A stretch of 37,445 bases of DNA from NCBI GenBank assembly GCA_938083015.1, contig CALKCX010000006.1:1-37445 (forward strand), in the 5' to 3' direction. Origin of the DNA: an uncultured Microcaldota archaeon (lineage in GTDB: Archaea > Micrarchaeota > Micrarchaeia > Anstonellales > J096). The position numbers and the translations under genes are program-made. The stretch's first letter is position 1; each line of letters begins with the position of its first letter. Below the pieces are notes generated by a model, which worked only from the letters and a program-made list of their open reading frames with translations, did no database searches and was not told the DNA's origin. Below, one piece after another: positions 1-7,784 of this stretch.

Positions 1-1
1 A

Positions 2-1306
2 AGATTAGATAAAGCAGAAAGACTAATAGAAACTGCAGATTATAAAAGTTTAAATCAAGAAGAGAGAAAAAAGTATATAGATTCTCTTTTCTATTTGATA
101 TTCTCTAAGAAAGATTTTGAATTATCTAAATTAATTGAAAATTTAGACCAGATTCTTCTAGATTTAAAAGACGACCCTGCTAGTATTGCTGTATTAGCAA
201 CATCTCTACCTGCTCGATTAGATTCATCAGAAAGGAAAGCTCTAACAGATAAACTTAGCAAAATATATTTTAATAGCTTAAATAATAATTCTGGATGGCA
301 GATTTCTACTGAAGAAGATCTTGACAAGATTATTAGCTTAGCGATATTCTCTTTGTTTTTTGAAAGCGATTCTTGGGTTTTTTCACGAATAGATGAGCAA
401 TTGAAAGACGATTTAAAACCTGTTTTTAAGCAAAGATTAGACAGGATTAATGATAAAATGATTCAAAGTTCTTTAGTTAATTGGCAATTTGCAGCTATTG
501 TTTTAGTTCAGACAGCTAAATATATGGATGAACCTTGGAAATATATAGAGACGAAACTTAAATCTTTACCTAGAAGTATAAAAATAGAAGATGGTCTTAG
601 TCAGATAACGAGTAATACTAAGACAAATAATGGACTTGTTAGTTTATTCGATATCTATCAACAACAATACAAACCAAAATTTGATAGATTTGCAGATTTA
701 GCTAAGCAATTAGCTGAACAATTAGAACAAGGTAATAAAGACGATATTTTAAAACAGATGAAAGATGTTTACAAAGATATTGAAGAAGCGCTTAAAAGTT
801 TGTTTTTTTCAATATATGTATTACAAGATAAAGATCGAGCTTCGATTATAGCATTTATGCTTTATGGGGGCATTCCACCTAATCAAAAATTAAACAACGC
901 CAGAGAATTGTTTCAAGAATATATAGGTAAAAAAACTACAATAAGTTTAGGCAATACTATATCAAGTCAAGATAAACCAGAATCGCAGAAACCTATAATT
1001 ATGAAAGTCGATTTAACTAGTTTAGATCTTAATAAAAGAATAGAGATATTTAAAAAAGCTAGAAAGAACGCTTTAGAAAACAGTATTAAAGATAAAACAT
1101 ACATTGATATAAGATCTAAGGTTGAAAATATGTTAAAAGAACTAAATGGAGAGGATAAGGAATTGTTTAAAATGGTATTCGGTGATCAACATACGTATAT
1201 ATACGATAATTTTATTGTGTTAAATAACATGCATTCTAAAAAATTAAATGTAATTGATTATGTGGCAACAATAATATATATGTATAATCAAAATGATAGC
1301 AAATAA
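2..1306 (+). CDS. Hypothetical helical protein, 5' end truncated by window edge
   Basis: The listed ORF 95-1306 starts at TTG, but the same frame is open to position 2 (RLDKAERLIETADYKSLNQEERKKYIDSLFYLIFSKK...), so the true start is probably upstream of the window. No family recognised. Confidence 0.75.
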   Translation, partial: RLDKAERLIETADYKSLNQEERKKYIDSLFYLIFSKKDFELSKLIENLDQILLDLKDDPASIAVLATSLPARLDSSERKALTDKLSKIYFNSLNNNSGWQISTEEDLDKIISLAIFSLFFESDSWVFSRIDEQLKDDLKPVFKQRLDRINDKMIQSSLVNWQFAAIVLVQTAKYMDEPWKYIETKLKSLPRSIKIEDGLSQITSNTKTNNGLVSLFDIYQQQYKPKFDRFADLAKQLAEQLEQGNKDDILKQMKDVYKDIEEALKSLFFSIYVLQDKDRASIIAFMLYGGIPPNQKLNNARELFQEYIGKKTTISLGNTISSQDKPESQKPIIMKVDLTSLDLNKRIEIFKKARKNALENSIKDKTYIDIRSKVENMLKELNGEDKELFKMVFGDQHTYIYDNFIVLNNMHSKKLNVIDYVATIIYMYNQNDSK

Positions 1307-1985
1307 TACAAAACAATTCAAATATATGCTAAGTGGTAGAGTATTGGCCGAGATTATCAATGATGTAAGACCTATTTCAGATGAACAGAAAACCAGAATT
1401 ATAGATTTTTTAATAGATCTATCTAGAGCTGATGATCTAGTTGAAAGAATAGCTTCTCAGAAAGATCAATCTATAAGAAGAGAATTATTTGATCTTAGCA
1501 GAATATTTATACGTAAATATAAAGCCATGGGTTATGCCGAAGTCTATAGATTGTTCTACGCCGATCTAAAATGGAATAGGCGTAAAACTGTACAAGATTC
1601 TATAGAATTGTCTAGAGCAATATATTCTTTCATTGTTAAAAATATAACTGGTTTTTACGATAGACAAGTTGAATCATTGATAATAGCATCAAATCTATTA
1701 GATGATTTTTTCGATATGAGAAAAGACAATACTTTATCTTTTAATTATGCTTTTAATCTTATATTAAGTACTCTTAAATACACTATATTGGCATTTCCAT
1801 TGATTATTAGAAACATCTTTAGAATCTATCAGTTAATATACTTGACTAAGTTTGTTATTGAAGGTGGATTTGATGATGAGCTTTACAAAACCATTTATTT
1901 AAAACCAGAATATAATAATTATGAAGATCACTACTGGAATAGGGGATTCGGGAAAGACCAATTTGATGACAAGAATGGTAAGTAA
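1293..1985 (+). CDS. Hypothetical protein with DDFFDMRKD motif (possible class I isoprenoid-enzyme-like)
   Basis: 230-aa ORF overlapping the upstream ORF by 14 nt in the same direction; contains LLDDFFDMRKD (DDxxD-like). Function not established. Confidence 0.65.
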   Translation: MIANNTKQFKYMLSGRVLAEIINDVRPISDEQKTRIIDFLIDLSRADDLVERIASQKDQSIRRELFDLSRIFIRKYKAMGYAEVYRLFYADLKWNRRKTVQDSIELSRAIYSFIVKNITGFYDRQVESLIIASNLLDDFFDMRKDNTLSFNYAFNLILSTLKYTILAFPLIIRNIFRIYQLIYLTKFVIEGGFDDELYKTIYLKPEYNNYEDHYWNRGFGKDQFDDKNGK

Positions 1986-2406
1986 GACTTCAGTTACAAT
2001 AAAATTGATAGGCAAATTAGATACTATCTTGTCTATAATTGGTTATTCTATAGGTCATGATGAGAAAATAGATCGAGAATTAGATGATGTTCAAGAATTG
2101 ATAAAGATTGTTTTGAATAGTTTATCATATGAAAAAGATATTGATAAAAACATTATAAATGAGTTAGAGAATAAGATGAAGATATGGGAAGATATGGTAA
2201 AAAGTATTGATGGTTTTGTTAAACCAAAAGGTAGATCGGCAATTCTACACATTCTCAGGACTACTATTCGAGAAGCAGAGATAATTGCATGGGAATCCGA
2301 TTATAAAAACATAGCAATATTCTTAAACAGATTATCAGATCATGTTTTCTTAATGGCAATCTATCTATCTAATAAATTAGGAGAATTAGTTTATTTCAAC
2401 AATTGA
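1921..2406 (+). CDS. PduO-type cob(I)alamin adenosyltransferase-like protein (divergent)
   Basis: N-terminal MKITTGIGDSGKTNLMTRMVSKTS resembles the PduO TRTGDxGxTxLxxxxRVSK motif; C-terminal FVKPKGRSAILHILRTTIREAE and FLNRLSDHVFLMA match the PduO-family LHxxRTxxRRAE and YLNRLSDLLF motifs. Confidence 0.7.
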   Translation: MKITTGIGDSGKTNLMTRMVSKTSVTIKLIGKLDTILSIIGYSIGHDEKIDRELDDVQELIKIVLNSLSYEKDIDKNIINELENKMKIWEDMVKSIDGFVKPKGRSAILHILRTTIREAEIIAWESDYKNIAIFLNRLSDHVFLMAIYLSNKLGELVYFNN

Positions 2407-4055
2407 AGATCTTCATATTCTATATTAATAGGATATTTTTTCATCAATTCCTCTTTGCTATAGCTTTTTAATAATTCTCTTAACTTATTCTGATCAAATC
2501 TATATAGATGCGAATAATCTTGATTCTGAATAACAGCTTTTAACACTTCTTTTATAGCTCTTTTAGTTATTTTTTTATTCTTATAAAGATCGAGAACGAA
2601 TCTTATATGATGATCCTCAGGTTCTTTACCTAATTCTCTTCTTATCGATGTAACCGTATCTTCTAATGTTATGGCCAATATCTTTGGATCAATAGATGAT
2701 TTTAATTCATTATAAAGATAAAATCTCTTATTCCATATTATACGATTAGCTAATTCTCTATTTAGTTCTTTTGACAACATTTCTATTGTTTGATCAACAT
2801 CTGGTATTTCTATAGGATTTGGAGTTGATATAATTGGAATATCTGTTTCAGGATACATTCTAGCTGCCCCTGGTAGTGGTCTCATGAATTGAGTACTTCC
2901 ATCTTTTAAAGCTCTACGAGTTTCAGCAGGAATGTTTTTAATAAGCGATCTTTGATAAGCGTATTTCAAGGCCTTTATTGCTTTTTCATACCCATCTATT
3001 ACCAATAACCACCCATCCGAATTTATATATTTTGCCAGATCTTCTAAATTGTATTGATCAGCTTCATCACTATGTATAATACCTTTTACTCCTGCCATTC
3101 TAGCGTAATCAGCTATTTCACTACCGTATCTTCTAAGTCCTATTTTTCTACCAAATATCCCTTTATAACCAGGATATCTTAATAGTAATGCAACTTTATC
3201 ATTAGAAAAGAATTTAGTTAATTTAGGACTATTCTTAATTATCGATGTAACATCTATAGGATTAAACTCTTCTATTGGAATATTCTCTATTTCTGGTAAT
3301 AATCTTAACAGATCTTCTTGTCTTTTTCTTTCATTCTCTATCCATATTGGTATCATCTCTAATTCTTGTGCTCCTTTTATCTCAACTCTATTTCCTTGAT
3401 CTACACTAATATTTAGATCTTGTCTAATACTACCTATTCCTCTAGCTACATATCCAGATAATCTTAATAATAAACCTATGTATTGGGCCACTTGTTTAGC
3501 TTCTTCTCCATTAGTTATATTTGGAGATGTGGATATTTCTAATAAGGCGATACCTAACCTATTTAGATGATAAGTTTTATAATTTTCATTATCTTCTAGT
3601 ATATCTGCACTTTCTTCTTCAAGACAGAGAGTATCTATATTGTATTTTTTACCATTTATCTGAATATGCCCATCCATTCCAATTATAGCAGTTCTTTGAA
3701 ATCCACTTGTATTGCTTCCATCTACTACTATTTTTCTCATAAATCTTATATGCTTAGGAATATACATGTTTAGTCGATTAGCTATAGATACAGCTGCTTC
3801 TAAGGCCTTTGGATTTGGTAAATGTGGGGGCTCTTCATCAAGTTCAACTAAACAACAACTTTGTCTATTTCCTACGTATATGTATTTTTTACCTTTTTCT
3901 AATTCCATCTTAGCTGCTAAATCTATATCACCAGTTTCCGATTTAGAGATGTTTAACATTCTAATTATTGAAAACTCTTGATCATCATATTCGCTGTTAC
4001 AACTACAAAATAATTTCCACAATAATCTTTGGTGTATTTCTAAACCTACCTTCAT
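2391..4055 (-). CDS. gatE: Glutamyl-tRNA(Gln) amidotransferase subunit E
   Basis: MKVGLEIHQRL, EEPPHLPNPKALEAA, IVVDGSNTSGFQRTAIIG, SIRQDLNISV, GAQELEMIPIWIENE. Start set at the internal ATG (MKVGLEIHQ, 4055) rather than the ORF start at 4133, which would run into the divergent promoter region. Confidence 0.92.
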   Translation of the reverse strand: MKVGLEIHQRLLWKLFCSCNSEYDDQEFSIIRMLNISKSETGDIDLAAKMELEKGKKYIYVGNRQSCCLVELDEEPPHLPNPKALEAAVSIANRLNMYIPKHIRFMRKIVVDGSNTSGFQRTAIIGMDGHIQINGKKYNIDTLCLEEESADILEDNENYKTYHLNRLGIALLEISTSPNITNGEEAKQVAQYIGLLLRLSGYVARGIGSIRQDLNISVDQGNRVEIKGAQELEMIPIWIENERKRQEDLLRLLPEIENIPIEEFNPIDVTSIIKNSPKLTKFFSNDKVALLLRYPGYKGIFGRKIGLRRYGSEIADYARMAGVKGIIHSDEADQYNLEDLAKYINSDGWLLVIDGYEKAIKALKYAYQRSLIKNIPAETRRALKDGSTQFMRPLPGAARMYPETDIPIISTPNPIEIPDVDQTIEMLSKELNRELANRIIWNKRFYLYNELKSSIDPKILAITLEDTVTSIRRELGKEPEDHHIRFVLDLYKNKKITKRAIKEVLKAVIQNQDYSHLYRFDQNKLRELLKSYSKEELMKKYPINIEYEDLQLLK

Positions 4056-4097
4056 AAGTATATTAAACTTTTTTAAAATTATACTAATTATAATAGC

Positions 4098-4808
4098 ATG
4101 ATAGAAATCGTTGAACCTGAAAGATTTAAACAAGCTTTAAGATTAGCTAGAACAATATCAGACGAACTTGGTCTAGTAATCGATAACGAGGTATTAAAGA
4201 TAATAGCTCTATCAAATTCTAGTATAGCTTTGTTAGATATGACAAAACCGTTTTCATCTGAAGAAAGATTAGTAACTGGTCTTAGAGAAGATCAAATTAG
4301 TCTTCTTGAAAAAACAATTTCAAACAATATAGAAGCTTTAAAGATAGATATTAGAGATAATCAAATAGTCTTGAAATTCTCTAGAAAAGATGGTAGAGAA
4401 ACCATATTTAAAACAAACATTTCTCAATACGAAATTCCTAGGATAAATTATAATCCGGATAATGAGTTTAAGATAGATGCGGAATTGCTTAATCAAACTG
4501 TAGATGAAGTAGAGAGAATTAGCGAATATATAAGATTTCATCTATCGTCTGATATTGTCAATACTGGATTGATGATAACAGCAGAGAATGAAAATAATCG
4601 ATATGAAAACACAATACCTGCTAATGCATTAGAAGATATAAGAATTTTTGAATCGTTTAACGTAAAGGTAATGCATAAATTTATGAAAGTACTCAATAAC
4701 ATTAAAGGTAAGATTACACTTAAGGCAAAACCTTCTAGACCTTTATTAATAGAATTTGAATATCAAGGATTTTCTTCAAAACTCTATATAGCTCAAACTG
4801 AAGATTAA
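4098..4808 (+). CDS. pcn: DNA polymerase sliding clamp (PCNA)
   Basis: Overall PCNA pattern: IEIVEPERFKQALRLARTISDELGLVIDNEVLKIIALSNSSIALLDMTKP ... EYQGFSSKLYIAQTE. Confidence 0.88.
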   Translation: MIEIVEPERFKQALRLARTISDELGLVIDNEVLKIIALSNSSIALLDMTKPFSSEERLVTGLREDQISLLEKTISNNIEALKIDIRDNQIVLKFSRKDGRETIFKTNISQYEIPRINYNPDNEFKIDAELLNQTVDEVERISEYIRFHLSSDIVNTGLMITAENENNRYENTIPANALEDIRIFESFNVKVMHKFMKVLNNIKGKITLKAKPSRPLLIEFEYQGFSSKLYIAQTED

Positions 4809-4892
4809 CGCCGGGAGAGGGATTCGAACCCCCGAACCCTTGCGGGCACTGGATCTCAAGTCCAGCGCAATCGACCGCTCTGCCATCCCGGC
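4809..4892 (-). tRNA. tRNA-Ser(UGA)
   Basis: Reverse complement GCCGGGATGGCAGAGCGG...CTGGA-CTTGAGA-TCCAG...variable arm...GGTTCGAATCCC...TCCCGGCG; type II tRNA, anticodon TGA, discriminator G. Confidence 0.93.
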
Positions 4893-4910
4893 ATTTATAG
4901 ATCTAATAAA

Positions 4911-4922
4911 GTTTTTAAAAAC
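4911..4922. promoter_or_regulatory. Palindromic TATA-like element shared by divergent tRNA-Ser and downstream gene
   Basis: GTTTTTAAAAAC perfect 12-bp palindrome, about 20 bp from the tRNA-Ser 5' end and upstream of the + strand gene. Confidence 0.5.
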
Positions 4923-4995
4923 ATTGAATTTTATAATAGATGTGTACAGCATAAATGATAAACCATTCGCTGAAAAAAGTAGAGATAAGGCAGAG

Positions 4996-6036
4996 ATGGT
5001 AAAGAGATTCGGAAAATCGTCATTATTATTATATACGGAATTAGAGAATATGAAGACTTTTGAATACAACGATATTGCAATGTTGGCCCAAAAGTATAAC
5101 TTAAATCCACAAGATCTAATTGAATTCTTAGAACAGCGTAAGATTATAATAACTTTAGAAACTGAGCAAGAATCGAAGACAGTTCAAGAGAGTATAAGTG
5201 AAACACCTCAACAGATATCCCCGCCTATACCTATTAAACAACCAGAAAATATTATTCAAAAACAACCAGAAAATGTTATAATACAAAACGCGTCTGAAAA
5301 AAGTATTTACGATAAATATGGAGAAGCAGGAGTAAAAGTATTAAGAGTTTACACACCTAAGAAGAGCTTTTTACAACTAGCAGAAGAAAGTGGAGTAAGT
5401 ATTGATGCTGTTGTTGAAATTGTAGATTACATAAGAACTAATAATTTATATACTGAAGAACAGGAAAATACCAGATTTAAACCTAAAATAGCTACAGATA
5501 TCGAAGAAATAGAGAATGAATTTACAAATATAGAAGAATTCCAAGTAGTTAAAGATATAAAAGATCCGGTTAAAAAATACTCTGTAAAATACAAGATGCC
5601 TTTAGATTTATCTTTAAAATTTGGACAAGATGGAAAAGCTCTAGATAGATATATATCTCAAAATCAAACATTTAAAATTGTAGATATAGCAGTTGGGTTA
5701 AAAATTCCTTTATCAAAACTTAGAGAGATGCTAAATTATATCTCAAAAGAATATGGAATTTTAAATAGTAGAAAAATTACACGAAAAGAACTTAGAACAG
5801 CTTATGGATACGATAGCTATGCAATATATAAGAAGCATGAATTGGAAGGACTAATAATGTATAATCTTTTAGGAGGTGATACTGGGGTAGAGGAATCGAT
5901 AAGACAATTTGTTAAAATCACTCAAATTAACGATCCCCAGAAGATATTGGAAATAATGAATTCTATTAATCAAGTACTTGGAGTAAAAGCAATATTAGAT
6001 CAAGATATTATTGTAAAAGTATTGTCACAAAAATAA
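4996..6036 (+). CDS. Hypothetical protein, possible winged-helix/DNA-binding repeats
   Basis: The ORF given from 4840 overlaps the tRNA-Ser gene. A more plausible start is ATG 4996 (MVKRFGKSSLLLYTEL...) or GTG 4942. Repeated short helical HTH-like segments (DLIEFLEQRKIII, FLQLAEESGVSIDAVVEIVDYIRTNNLY, IAVGLKIPLSKLREMLNYISKEYGIL). Confidence 0.65.
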   Translation: MVKRFGKSSLLLYTELENMKTFEYNDIAMLAQKYNLNPQDLIEFLEQRKIIITLETEQESKTVQESISETPQQISPPIPIKQPENIIQKQPENVIIQNASEKSIYDKYGEAGVKVLRVYTPKKSFLQLAEESGVSIDAVVEIVDYIRTNNLYTEEQENTRFKPKIATDIEEIENEFTNIEEFQVVKDIKDPVKKYSVKYKMPLDLSLKFGQDGKALDRYISQNQTFKIVDIAVGLKIPLSKLREMLNYISKEYGILNSRKITRKELRTAYGYDSYAIYKKHELEGLIMYNLLGGDTGVEESIRQFVKITQINDPQKILEIMNSINQVLGVKAILDQDIIVKVLSQK

Positions 6037-6064
6037 TTAAAAGGTTTTACATATTAAAATAGTT

Positions 6065-6973
6065 ATGAATAAAGATATGATTTGGAGAGGTGTTGCTATA
6101 CTAGCTGTCATCGGTCTAATATTGATAGCTTTGATAAGTTTAATGGCCCTTATTCTTACATCTAAACCTACTTTAGTATCTACTGATTGTGTAGGAGTAT
6201 TAACAATAGATGGTCCTATAGATTTAAAATCTGTTAGAAGTGGCTTTAGATATATTCCAGGTGCAGAAGATTACGCAGATGCAATACGAAAAGCTTCTAA
6301 AGATCCAAGAATAAAAGGGTTGTTTGTAATTATAAATTCTCCTGGTGGAGGAGTTGTAGCTAGCGATATAATATATAGGGAATTGAAGAGATTTAACAAA
6401 CCTAAAATATCTTATATTGAAGAAATAGGTGCTAGTGGCGGATATTACATTGCTCTTGGTACATCTAAGATATATGCACATCAAAATAGTCTAGTAGGAA
6501 GTATAGGGGTGATATTCTATTTATCTGATTATAAAGAATTATTAGAAAAAATAGGTGTAAACATTACTGTAGTTAAATCTGGACCTAATAAAGACATGGG
6601 CAGTCCTTTTAGATATAGAGATGAATTAGAACTTGAAATTATTAAAGATATAGTTAACGAAACTTATAATCAATTTAAAGAAATATTATTAGAATCAAGA
6701 TATATATTGGAAGAAGATATAGATAAGGTAACTGATGGTAGAATATTTACAGGTAGTATGGCCAAAAGATTAGGACTAATCGACGATATAGGTTTGAAAA
6801 ACGATTTTCTAAACAAGTTTATAGAAGAATTAGGCCTACCTCAAGGTAGTATATGCGATATCACACCTAATCAACAGATTCCAAGTATATTTTCATTATA
6901 TGGTATGTTATCAACATTACATCAATTAATAATAACAGATTATGGATATAGATATAGACTCAGAGCTGAATAA
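6065..6973 (+). CDS. sppA: Signal peptide peptidase SppA-like (S49 family)
   Basis: N-terminal TM, VGVLTIDGPI, KDPRIKGLFVIINSPGGGVVASDIIYRELKRF, GASGGYYIALGTSKIYAHQNSLVGSIGVI. Confidence 0.9.
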   Translation: MNKDMIWRGVAILAVIGLILIALISLMALILTSKPTLVSTDCVGVLTIDGPIDLKSVRSGFRYIPGAEDYADAIRKASKDPRIKGLFVIINSPGGGVVASDIIYRELKRFNKPKISYIEEIGASGGYYIALGTSKIYAHQNSLVGSIGVIFYLSDYKELLEKIGVNITVVKSGPNKDMGSPFRYRDELELEIIKDIVNETYNQFKEILLESRYILEEDIDKVTDGRIFTGSMAKRLGLIDDIGLKNDFLNKFIEELGLPQGSICDITPNQQIPSIFSLYGMLSTLHQLIITDYGYRYRLRAE

Positions 6974-7784
6974 GTATAAAAATATTATAGATATAATTGA
7001 AACTCATAATTATGTTAGGGTAAATTGGATAAAGACTAGGGCAAGATTGGCCTATGAACAGACATTTTTGCCCTATATCTATAAATTGCCCAATAACATT
7101 AGAATAGGTACATCTTTAGATTATCTTGCTGGTTATGTGCATTCTCAATCTTTAGCATCAGCAATTCCCGTACATATTCTCGAACCTAATTCTCAAGATA
7201 TTGTATATGATGCTACTGCAGCACCAGGTAGTAAAACTACTCAGATGGCAATGCTTATGAATAACAGGGGAATTATAATAGCTAATGATAAAAAGGAAAG
7301 AATTAAAGCATTGAAATCTAATATTCAAAGATTAGGAGTAATCAATACGACAATAATAAGTAGAGATGCGAAAACAATTCCTAATTTTAACTATTCTAAA
7401 GCACTTGTAGATGCACCTTGTAGCTCTTTAGGTTCACATAGACATGCATGGACTCGAATAAAAGCTTCAATTGTAAAAACTTTATCAGAAGTGCAATATA
7501 AAATCTTAGAAGCTACCTATATGGCCTTAAAACCAGGGGGAATTATGGTGTATTCTACATGTACGCCGATATATTATGAAAATGAAAATGTAGTTTCTAA
7601 ATTGTTAAACAAATACGATGCTAAATTGATGAAAATAGATTTACCTGTTAAAGTAGAACCTGGAATAGATAAAGATTATCAAGATTTAGAATTAAGTATT
7701 AGAGTAACTCCAGATATAGCTGGAGAGTATTTTTACATAGCTAAGATATTTAAACCATTTTCAAGTTCAGATTATATTGCTTAA
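6942..7784 (+). CDS. NOL1/NOP2/Sun-family RNA (cytosine-C5) methyltransferase
   Basis: DATAAPGSKTTQMAML, ANDKKERIKALKSNIQRLG, ALVDAPCSSLGSHRHAW, LKPGGIMVYSTCT with the motif IV and VI cysteines. Confidence 0.9.
   Translation: MDIDIDSELNKYKNIIDIIETHNYVRVNWIKTRARLAYEQTFLPYIYKLPNNIRIGTSLDYLAGYVHSQSLASAIPVHILEPNSQDIVYDATAAPGSKTTQMAMLMNNRGIIIANDKKERIKALKSNIQRLGVINTTIISRDAKTIPNFNYSKALVDAPCSSLGSHRHAWTRIKASIVKTLSEVQYKILEATYMALKPGGIMVYSTCTPIYYENENVVSKLLNKYDAKLMKIDLPVKVEPGIDKDYQDLELSIRVTPDIAGEYFYIAKIFKPFSSSDYIA

Noticed and set aside
91-327. 78-aa minus-strand ORF
   Set aside because: Antisense to the long plus-strand ORF whose frame is open from position 2; no motif or promoter.
4840-4995. N-terminal extension of ORF 4840-6036
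   Set aside because: Overlaps the tRNA-Ser gene and the shared TATA region; a start at 4996 (or GTG 4942) is more plausible.
4776-5069. 97-aa minus-strand ORF
   Set aside because: Contains the tRNA-Ser sequence translated as protein (GMAERSIALDLRSSARKGSGVRIPLPA), a typical artifact.
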